Position numbers and translations under genes: made by a program. Under the pieces are notes generated by a model. It did not search any database and was not told the origin of the DNA. It saw only the letters and a program-made list of their open reading frames with translations. From the NCBI GenBank assembly GCA_002352375.1, contig DEIH01000276.1, positions 1,852 through 8,621 on the forward strand: a stretch of 6,770 nt of DNA. Reading direction: 5' to 3'. Source of the stretch: Spirochaeta sp. UBA2779 (GTDB taxonomy: Bacteria; Spirochaetota; Spirochaetia; DSM-2461). The stretch's first letter is position 1; every line of letters starts with the position of its first letter. Shown here one piece after another: positions 1 to 6,031 of the stretch.

Positions 1-2
1 AA

Positions 3-1748
3 ACTAAAACCCTCCCGGATCCGGCCTCAGGCCGGGTTCGGGTTTTATCCGAACCTGTCGCCCGGAAAATCGCCGCCGGAGAAGTAATCGACCGGCCTTT
101 TGCCGCCGTCCGTGAGCTTCTGGATAACGCCATCGATTCAGGTGCAGATGAAATAACCCTGACATTGGAAGGCGGCGGAATCGAGAGTATCGCTGTAAGA
201 GACAACGGCTGCGGTATGATACGGGAAGATATGGAAGTATGCTGGCTTCCACATGCCACAAGCAAAATTAAATCTATGGAAGATCTGGAATCAGTCAGTA
301 CTTTGGGATTCCGGGGGGAAGCCCTCTCCAGCATGGCCGCCTGCTCCCGGTTGGAGATTGTATCCTCCAGAAATGACAAAGCTTTCAGACTTACAATTCA
401 CGGTGGAAAGATGCAGGATCTCGTTTCCCACAGCGGGGCTCCCGGTACAAGCGTTACTGTAAAAAACCTTTTTTACAACATGCCTGCCCGCCGGCGTTTT
501 CTTAAAAGCAGCCGGGGAGAAAGCACCATGTGCCGGAAGGTTTTTCTGGAGAAGGCCGCAGCCCATCCGGAAGTGGCTTTCCGGCTGTTTATCGATGGAG
601 TCCTGAAAAGCTATCTTCCGGTTGGCTCCCCTCTGGAACGCATCCCTGCGGCCTGGCCGCGGCTGGCCCCGCCCTCCTCCTGGTGGGAGACACACGCCGA
701 GGGAGACGGCTTTCGGATTACCGCTGTGCATGCACGGCCGGAAATATCCCGCAAAGACCGGCAGTACATCCAAATCTATGCAAATCGGCGCCGCATTGAC
801 GAATTCGCCCTGGTTCAGGCGGTCCAGTATGCCTACGATGCCTGGATGCCCGGCGGCGCCTTTCCCACAGCTTTTATTTTTATTGATGTAGACCCGTCTC
901 TGGTGGATTTCAACATTCATCCGGCTAAAAAAGAAGCCCGTTTCCGTAATCTTCCGGCTATCAGACACCGTCTGGTTGAAGTAATAAAAGACCGGCTCAC
1001 AGGAGAATTCTATCAGATTCGAACTGAAACAGCTCAGATCCAGGGGGTTCAACAGACGTTCTCCAATGAGGCGGCATCCCCGGTTTCTCAGGGATTTTCA
1101 AGACCCGCCGCTGTACGCCGGGACAGTAAAGAGGCCGAAGAGTTCGGAGCTGCTGTAGCGAGAAGAAAGTTTGAACGTTTTTCTCCGAGGCCCCTCGAAG
1201 ACAACAGTGATTTTAAATACCTGGGACAGGTTATGGGTGTGTTCCTGGTAGCCGAGAGTTCAGAATCTCTATTTATTATCGATCAGCATGCGGCCCATGA
1301 AAGGATTCTGTATGAGAGGTTCCGTACTGCATCAAAAAGTCCAGAGGGACTGCTGATTCCCCGGGTTCTCAAGCCGGATAAAACCGCCGGGATGAAGCTG
1401 GAGCTGCGGAAAGACCGCCTATCGGCATTAGGCCTCGAAATTGAGAAGAATGAAAAGGGTGAATGGCTGCTGACAGCACTTCCCGGAACAGCAAAAGATC
1501 TGGAAGACAGTGTTGTGTCCTTTCTGGAAGAAGGGGCCGGAGATGCCGAGGGTTTGGAGAAATCCCTCTGGGCCGATCTGGCCTGCAAGGCAGCGATTAA
1601 AGACAACAGTCCTCTGGATACAGCTGCAGCCACCCGTCTGGTACAGGAAGCCTTCGCCCTGGAGGTTCCCCGCTGCCCCCATGGCCGGCCAATCTGGTTT
1701 GAGGTGAGCCGCAGGGAACTTTTTGAACTTGTAGGCCGAACAGTCTGA
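3..1748 (+). CDS. mutL: DNA mismatch repair protein MutL, endonuclease-type (5' end missing)
   Basis: MutL is the ATP-dependent cytoplasmic matchmaker that links mismatch-bound MutS to strand incision. The 581 visible codons include the whole GHKL ATPase. Glu (114-116) and Asn (126-128) of motif I lie in RELLDNAIDSGA. DNGCG is at 201-215, HATSK at 252-266, GFRGEAL at 306-326, and the domain closes with DFNIHPAKKE (906-935). After a variable linker (about 1020-1200) comes the dimerisation/endonuclease domain. It has DQHAAHERILYE (1281-1316), matching the nicking motif DQHA(X)2E(X)4E, then ACKAAIKDN (1581-1607) and CPHGRP (1674-1691). This is the set of MutLs from bacteria without MutH. No ATG, GTG or TTG lies in frame between 3 and the motif I codons, so the start is upstream of the window. 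A TTG at 165 would delete motif I and cannot be the start. The length is normal for the family. The stop TGA at 1746 is 25 bp from a convergent gene. Confidence 0.95.
   Translation, partial: TKTLPDPASGRVRVLSEPVARKIAAGEVIDRPFAAVRELLDNAIDSGADEITLTLEGGGIESIAVRDNGCGMIREDMEVCWLPHATSKIKSMEDLESVSTLGFRGEALSSMAACSRLEIVSSRNDKAFRLTIHGGKMQDLVSHSGAPGTSVTVKNLFYNMPARRRFLKSSRGESTMCRKVFLEKAAAHPEVAFRLFIDGVLKSYLPVGSPLERIPAAWPRLAPPSSWWETHAEGDGFRITAVHARPEISRKDRQYIQIYANRRRIDEFALVQAVQYAYDAWMPGGAFPTAFIFIDVDPSLVDFNIHPAKKEARFRNLPAIRHRLVEVIKDRLTGEFYQIRTETAQIQGVQQTFSNEAASPVSQGFSRPAAVRRDSKEAEEFGAAVARRKFERFSPRPLEDNSDFKYLGQVMGVFLVAESSESLFIIDQHAAHERILYERFRTASKSPEGLLIPRVLKPDKTAGMKLELRKDRLSALGLEIEKNEKGEWLLTALPGTAKDLEDSVVSFLEEGAGDAEGLEKSLWADLACKAAIKDNSPLDTAAATRLVQEAFALEVPRCPHGRPIWFEVSRRELFELVGRTV
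5..47 (+). terminator. Terminator-shaped hairpin inside the 5' coding part of mutL
   Basis: Positions 14-26 pair with 30-42 across a 3-nt loop (27-29). The stem is 13 bp, mostly G-C, with two G-U wobbles when read as RNA. TTTT follows at 43-46 and AAAA precedes at 6-9, so the element has the shape of an intrinsic, possibly bidirectional, terminator. It lies within the open mutL frame. It could end the transcript of an upstream gene, act as an attenuator in the mutL mRNA, or simply be G+C-rich coding sequence. The structure is seen directly; its activity is inferred. Confidence 0.4.
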
Positions 1749-1758
1749 GACGGACCGA

Positions 1759-1772
1759 GAAGGAGTCCCTTC
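1759..1772. other. Small inverted repeat in the convergent mutL/TPR gap
   Basis: GAAGG (1759-1763) and CCTTC (1768-1772) can form a 5-bp stem with a 4-nt loop in the 25 bp between the two convergent stop codons. There is no T-tract on either side, so this is at best a weak terminator. Nothing else that could separate the two transcripts is visible here. Confidence 0.2.
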
Positions 1773-1773
1773 C

Positions 1774-3819
1774 TTACTGGATAAGCACTTTCAGATCAGC
1801 CAGACCCGAATACCCGGGGACAGCTTTCTCCAGAGCTTTTACAGTGGAAAGAGCACCCGAACTGTCACCCGAAGCAAACTGAAGCCTTGCCAGTTTATCG
1901 TAGGCTTCTGCTCGGGAGGAATCCAGGGTGATTACCCTGGTATATGCAGTTTTTGCTCTATTATTCTCCCCACTTTCTGTAAGGGCCAGGGCCAGGTTCA
2001 TCTGCAGCTCAACATCATTGGGATTCGATGCAGCAGCCTTCTCAAAATATTTCAGACTGTTTGAATAATCCCCTTTATGAAGATAGGCTTTCCCCAGATT
2101 ATTCCACACCGCTGAGGAGTTCGGTTCGATCCGCATAGCCTGGAGCAGATACTCAATAGCCTGATCGTCCTCCCCTCTCTCATTGTATAAAACTCCCAGG
2201 TTGATTCTGGGCTTGGAATATCCGGGATCCAGAGATGCCGATTTCCGGTAGGATGTGATAGCTTCATCCTCCATACCTGCCAGCTCAGCAGCCTGACCGA
2301 GAGTATAGAGATACGCTGCATTGCTCCCATCGCTTCGGACCGCTGCCGCTGCCCTGGTTAGAGCCTCATCAATATCGCCCTGTTTCAAAGCTATCAAGGC
2401 CAAATTATACAGAGTATCACCATGGGAAGGCTCCAGGTTCACAGCCCGGGTATAGACATCCCGGGCTTCATCATAGTTTCCCAGTCCATACTCCGCTGCT
2501 CCCAGGCTTCTCAAATAACGTACCTTCTGTGGTGCCAGGTTGGCCGCCATGGTAAATGAATCCGCCGCGCCCGACCAGTTTTCTCCCCTAAGATAGATTC
2601 GGCCCATTTCATAGTGACTCGGCGCATGTTCGGGCTGAACCTTGATACTTTGGGTAAAGGCTTTAGATGCGTCGGAGGTTTTTCCCAATCTGTTGTAGCA
2701 CAATCCCAGATTGAACCAGTTATTCGGAAAATCATTCTGAATACCGCTCACTTTTTCAAATGAAGCAGCAGCATCGGCATACCGGGCATCCCGGAATTGG
2801 GCTTTACCCAGTTCGTACCATATATCAGCCATGTCAGGTTTGAGGCTGGCCGCGCGCTGGAAAGAATCTATAGCATCATCCAGATTACCCTCGGCATAGG
2901 CAATTTCACCAAGACGATAATGAGAATTCCAATCCTGCGGATTTCTCTGTAAGGCTGCTTCATAAGCATCTGATGCCCGCCGGCGATTATCGTTGTTCTC
3001 AGGATCGGCAAGATACCATGCATCTCCTTCAATGGCCCAGGCTTCGCCTGATTCAGGATCGAGAGAACGGGCTTGAGCAGATAGATCTTTGGCCCTGGTG
3101 TATTGCTCCCTTTCTACAGCTCTCCGGGCATCGTCCAGAAGTTTTCCCAGTTCCCGTTCCAGCTCTTCCCTGGCCTGCCTCTCTGCTGCAGACTCTGCAT
3201 CCCTTCGTGCATTCTCAGCATCGTTTTTCAATGTCCTTGCAGCACTGGAATCCGGTTGTAAACGCAGAGCCGAATTCGCGGATTCAACTGCATCATCGTA
3301 GCGTTTATCAGATAAAGCCCGGCGGCCATCTGCTATCAGAGACTCAACTTCCTGCCTTTGAGCTTCCTCTCTCTGCTGCCTCTCAGTTTCAGCCCTATCT
3401 CTGGCAGCGGTATCCTGGGGACTATCCCGGTTAAAGGACTCCCCCAACCGGTCGAGACTTTCGGCCAGCTGTTCATTCTGATTTCTCAGAGCATCCAGTT
3501 CCGCCTTTTTTGAAGCGGATTCTTCCGACTTTCTGGCTGCCAGAATATCATCCCGCAGCCCGCGGGCATCCTCATCGGAGGCATTATCAATTAAAAGCTG
3601 ATTAAGAAGGTCCAGCGCCATCTGGTATTCTCCCTGAGAAAAGTAGTCCCGGGCCAAAAGGAGCATGTTATCCCGTTTTGACGAGGATTGTTCTATGTCG
3701 GCAGTCCCGCGGCTGTTTTCTCTACCTCCGCTGCGTAAAAGAAAAAATAGTCCCAGTCCGATAAAAAGGACCAGTATTACGGCAGCGCCGGCTATCAATA
3801 GTTTTTTGTTCCCGTACAT
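1774..3819 (-). CDS. Membrane-anchored TPR-repeat protein, 681 aa, with coiled coil and eleven tandem TPRs
   Basis: I do not recognise a named gene. The protein starts MYGNKK, then has one hydrophobic segment (residues 7-28) with no signal-peptidase site. The two lysines in front suggest N-inside, with the rest outside the membrane. Residues about 51-84 form a lone TPR. A charged Ala/Glu/Arg/Gln-rich stretch, probably coiled coil, spans about 94-225 and is interrupted by a TPR at 157-190. Further TPR-like units lie at 223-295. Residues 297-670 are eleven 34-residue TPRs without a gap. TPR arrays bind peptides or partner proteins, so a scaffold role in the envelope is the reasonable guess; no enzymatic motif is visible. 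The ATG follows a GGAGG at 3828-3832 and lies 3 nt after the upstream stop, so the gene is second in a minus-strand operon. The stop TAA is at 1774-1776. Confidence 0.9.
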   Translation of the reverse strand: MYGNKKLLIAGAAVILVLFIGLGLFFLLRSGGRENSRGTADIEQSSSKRDNMLLLARDYFSQGEYQMALDLLNQLLIDNASDEDARGLRDDILAARKSEESASKKAELDALRNQNEQLAESLDRLGESFNRDSPQDTAARDRAETERQQREEAQRQEVESLIADGRRALSDKRYDDAVESANSALRLQPDSSAARTLKNDAENARRDAESAAERQAREELERELGKLLDDARRAVEREQYTRAKDLSAQARSLDPESGEAWAIEGDAWYLADPENNDNRRRASDAYEAALQRNPQDWNSHYRLGEIAYAEGNLDDAIDSFQRAASLKPDMADIWYELGKAQFRDARYADAAASFEKVSGIQNDFPNNWFNLGLCYNRLGKTSDASKAFTQSIKVQPEHAPSHYEMGRIYLRGENWSGAADSFTMAANLAPQKVRYLRSLGAAEYGLGNYDEARDVYTRAVNLEPSHGDTLYNLALIALKQGDIDEALTRAAAAVRSDGSNAAYLYTLGQAAELAGMEDEAITSYRKSASLDPGYSKPRINLGVLYNERGEDDQAIEYLLQAMRIEPNSSAVWNNLGKAYLHKGDYSNSLKYFEKAAASNPNDVELQMNLALALTESGENNRAKTAYTRVITLDSSRAEAYDKLARLQFASGDSSGALSTVKALEKAVPGYSGLADLKVLIQ
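1810..2931 (-). repeat. Eleven gapless 34-residue TPR units (protein-level repeat)
   Basis: Units begin at residues 297, 331, 365, 399, 433, 467, 501, 535, 569, 603 and 637 of the 681-aa protein, a strict 34-residue period. Most carry the TPR signature: aromatic or Leu near position 4, Leu-Gly near 7-8, Gly near 15, Ala near 20, and a Pro or its substitute near 32 (for example YRLGEIAYAEGNLDDAI). The units are diverged in sequence, so this is an old array and not a recent tandem DNA duplication. Confidence 0.88.
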
Positions 3820-3822
3820 TTT

Positions 3823-4605
3823 TCAGTCCTCCAGGGCCGAATCTTCAAAGTCTTCGCGAATGTTTTCTGAACCGGCACTTATACTCTTGGTATCTTCACC
3901 GCTGCTGCTCAGAGATTGTAGAGCCTCTTCCATTAGGGCAGCCCTGCGAGCCTCTTCTTCAGCACGAACCGCTTCCTCAGCCAATCTGCGCTCCTCTTCC
4001 AACCGGGACTGTTCCGCTGCAGTCGCGGCTGCCTGTGCATCGCTGGCCAACCGGGTTTTCAAAAGATTAAGCAACTCTTCGATTGTTTCCTTCTGGGGTG
4101 ATTCAGGCTCCCGGATAAGATACTCGGTATAATCATCCACTGCCAGCAGGAAAGACGATCGATTAAGCTCCATATTGGCCCTGTTCAGCAGAGCAGAGGA
4201 AGAAAGGAGTCCACCGGCATCAATCACCGCTGAATAGTCTGAAGAGGCACCAGCATAGTCGCTGAGGGTAGTTCTCAGGTTCCCTCTGTTCAGCTGAAGT
4301 CTGTCCCGTTCTCCACCGTTTAAATCAATACCTCTGCTGTAAACGCCCTCAGCTTCCTGTAATTTTCCACTCTGGTGATTGATGATACCCAGATAGAGAT
4401 AATAAATATCCCGATTGGGATCGGCGTGAACAGCCTGCTGAAAAAACTCAGACGCTTCTTCGGATTTCTGCCATTTAAAGGATTCAAGTCCCTTATTAAA
4501 GAATTCTTCCGCTGTTTGCGCTCCGGCGGCAGAAGTTATAAAAATAAGAGTAAGGACAAATAACAAGGTTCTGAGAACTGGTTTGACAGTATGGTTTTTT
4601 ACCAC
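3823..4605 (-). CDS. Secreted TPR/coiled-coil protein, about 260 aa
   Basis: This is an unnamed periplasmic or envelope protein. With the GTG at 4605 it opens MVKNHTVKPVLRTLL, followed by a hydrophobic core and SAAGA|QT, a textbook signal peptide of about 29 residues with an A-x-A cleavage site. There is no lipobox cysteine. Four TPR-like units follow at residues about 31-64, 65-98, 99-132 and 133-166. A Glu/Arg/Ala-rich helix, probably coiled coil, spans about 196-232, and the tail is acidic. The frame stays open to an ATG at 4716, with another ATG at 4671. Those starts would put 22-37 extra residues before the signal peptide and would overlap the divergent gene that starts at 4643, so GTG 4605 is preferred. 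However, no good ribosome site precedes it, and the start is the least certain part of this call. The gene is first in an operon with the 681-aa TPR protein, which starts 3 nt after its TGA. Confidence 0.8.
   Translation of the reverse strand: MVKNHTVKPVLRTLLFVLTLIFITSAAGAQTAEEFFNKGLESFKWQKSEEASEFFQQAVHADPNRDIYYLYLGIINHQSGKLQEAEGVYSRGIDLNGGERDRLQLNRGNLRTTLSDYAGASSDYSAVIDAGGLLSSSALLNRANMELNRSSFLLAVDDYTEYLIREPESPQKETIEELLNLLKTRLASDAQAAATAAEQSRLEEERRLAEEAVRAEEEARRAALMEEALQSLSSSGEDTKSISAGSENIREDFEDSALED
3828..3832 (-). promoter_or_regulatory. Ribosome-binding site of the 681-aa TPR gene, inside the upstream gene
   Basis: On the minus strand GGAGG lies 8 nt before the ATG at 3819 and within the last codons of the secreted TPR gene, whose TGA is at 3825-3823. 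This fixes the start of the 681-aa protein and implies translational coupling of the pair. Confidence 0.75.
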
Positions 4606-4611
4606 TAGGCT
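4583..4611 (+). promoter_or_regulatory. Candidate sigma70-type promoter for the TPR/Mrr-like operon
   Basis: A perfect TTGACA (4583-4588) is followed after 17 bp by TAGGCT (4606-4611). The latter keeps the T1, A2 and T6 positions that matter most in TATAAT. Transcription would begin near 4618, leaving about 25 nt of leader before the ATG at 4643. The -35 box lies inside the signal-peptide codons of the divergent gene, so the two directions could interfere. A -10 with only 3 of 6 matches keeps this tentative. Confidence 0.45.
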
Positions 4612-4642
4612 ACGATAAGCTCTAAGGATTTCAGGTTTAAAG

Positions 4643-6031
4643 ATGAATACGGGAATCGTAGTTATACTCATAGTTTTATCCAGCGGCCTCTTGAGTGTTC
4701 TGGTTTTTTTTCTCATTAAAAGTCTCGCAGCTCCTCGAAAAATCGGTGCGTTACAGGATCAGGTAAAACAGGGCAAGGTAAATCAGGCAATACGAAGTGC
4801 CAAAAAGATTCTTGCCAAAGATCCCAGAAACAGTGAAGCCCACTACCTCCTTGGGATGGCTTACGCTCAGGACGGTAAAAACGAGCTGGCTCTGATGGAG
4901 TATAAAACCGTCAACCAGATCAGTGACTATTCCGGAATATGCAAAGAAACCACATTTCGGAAAGACATTGCCGTCTTATTTATTCAATTCGGTCAGGAAG
5001 AGGAAGCTCTCAAGGAATATCTTTTACTGACAAAGCTTGAACCCTATGAACCGAGCCACTACTACAATGTAGGCCGTTTACTGGAAACCCGCAATAAAAG
5101 CGAACAGGCTGCAGGGTATTACCGGAAAGCTCTTGAAGTAAACCCCCGGTTTTCCGACAGCTGGTTTGCCCTTGGACAGTTGCTGTACAAGGCCAAACAG
5201 AACGTTGAAGCCGGAAAGGCCCTGCAAAAAGCACTCAAGCTCAGACCGGATAACTACAAGGCCTACTTCTTTCTGGGCCGGATACTAAAAGATGCCAGAA
5301 ATATTCCCGAAGCCCTTTCTGCCTTTGAAAACGCCCAGAAAGACCCTGACTTCAAGTTGAAAGCCCTTATTGAGCGGGGTGCATGCTTTCTGGCAACTAA
5401 GAATTACTCAAGAGCACAAGATGAACTGGAACGGGCCATTAAGATATCCGATGGAGAGACAAAATCTCCTGAAATGATGCATGCCCGTTATTTTCTTTCT
5501 GTCTGTTATGAGCGTACACGGAATCTGGACAAAGCTATTGAACAGTGGGAACTGCTCTACGCTCAAAAACGAACATTCAGGGATGTTGCTGAGAAACTCA
5601 GCCAGTATCAGGAACTCCGGGGAGATGACCGTATAAAGGATTTTATCACTGAATCCCCGGAAAATTTTGAAGAAACATGTAAAAAACTGACAGAGCTAAT
5701 GAACCTTACCATCACCGACTATATAAACATGGAAGAAGGCTGCCAGATTACTGCGGTAGAACGCAGTACAGGACAGTGGAGGAATACCCGGAAATTTCCT
5801 AAGATTCTACAGATACTGAGAACCCCTGATACCATCGATCTTCCCAGAGTCAGAGGCTTCCATGAGCAAATGAAAAAAACGGGAATTACCCGGGGATATA
5901 TCATCAGCAGTTCAAATTTTACCCGCTCGGCGTATGAATTCACCGAATCCCGCCCAATAGATCTCGTTCCCAGGGAAAAACTTCAGGAAATGCTGAAACA
6001 GTCGGAACAAATGGATAAGGAAGAGAATTGA
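4643..6031 (+). CDS. Membrane-anchored TPR protein with C-terminal Mrr-like (restriction endonuclease fold) domain
   Basis: I do not recognise a named gene. Of the 462 residues, 5-27 are one hydrophobic segment with no charge before it and KSLAAPRK after it, which predicts N-outside and a cytoplasmic body. LapB/YciM has a similar plan. TPR-like units occupy about 30-97, 103-238 and 239-313 (for example SWFALGQLLYKAKQNVEAG). Residues about 341-452 resemble the Mrr_cat family. The best match is RGYIISSSNFTRSAYEF followed by IDLVPREKLQEML, which parallels the family's 'rGiivTtsgFt..A..fa....i.Lidg..L..ll' end. The usual Q-x-K active-site strand reads QIL at residues 390-392, with no clear catalytic Asp before it, so nuclease activity is doubtful. 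The ATG has only a weak AGG (4633-4635) 7 nt upstream. The stop overlaps the TTG start of the phosphoesterase gene, which marks an operon. Confidence 0.85.
   Translation: MNTGIVVILIVLSSGLLSVLVFFLIKSLAAPRKIGALQDQVKQGKVNQAIRSAKKILAKDPRNSEAHYLLGMAYAQDGKNELALMEYKTVNQISDYSGICKETTFRKDIAVLFIQFGQEEEALKEYLLLTKLEPYEPSHYYNVGRLLETRNKSEQAAGYYRKALEVNPRFSDSWFALGQLLYKAKQNVEAGKALQKALKLRPDNYKAYFFLGRILKDARNIPEALSAFENAQKDPDFKLKALIERGACFLATKNYSRAQDELERAIKISDGETKSPEMMHARYFLSVCYERTRNLDKAIEQWELLYAQKRTFRDVAEKLSQYQELRGDDRIKDFITESPENFEETCKKLTELMNLTITDYINMEEGCQITAVERSTGQWRNTRKFPKILQILRTPDTIDLPRVRGFHEQMKKTGITRGYIISSSNFTRSAYEFTESRPIDLVPREKLQEMLKQSEQMDKEEN
6017..6021 (+). promoter_or_regulatory. Ribosome-binding site deciding the TTG start of the phosphoesterase gene
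   Basis: AAGGA lies 6 nt before the TTG at 6028. That TTG shares bases with the TGA of the preceding gene (TTGA, 6028-6031). No ATG or GTG in the phosphoesterase frame lies near its N-terminal motif, so this site and the overlap together support the TTG start and coupled translation. Confidence 0.6.

Noticed and set aside
165..167. TTG at 165 as the mutL start
   Set aside because: It would remove motif I, with its catalytic Glu and Mg-binding Asn, which are clearly encoded upstream in the same frame.
291..1052. 253-codon open frame on the minus strand opposite mutL
   Set aside because: It lies wholly within the strongly conserved mutL coding region, and its translation is Cys/Pro/Gly-rich without any domain. 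It is a shadow of mutL codon use.
2973..4132. Plus-strand open frames opposite the coiled-coil regions of the two TPR genes (2973-3434 and 3665-4132)
   Set aside because: They are Ser/Arg/Leu-rich translations typical of the antisense of Glu/Ala/Arg coiled coils, and no family is recognisable in them.
4661..4666. TATAAC on the minus strand as the promoter of the secreted TPR operon
   Set aside because: There is no acceptable -35 at 16-18 bp, and it lies inside the coding start of the opposite gene. It is too weak to list as a feature.
4606..4716. N-terminal extension of the secreted TPR protein to the ATG at 4716 or 4671
   Set aside because: It would bury the signal peptide behind 22-37 residues and overlap the start of the divergent gene. 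It is kept only as an alternative to the GTG at 4605.
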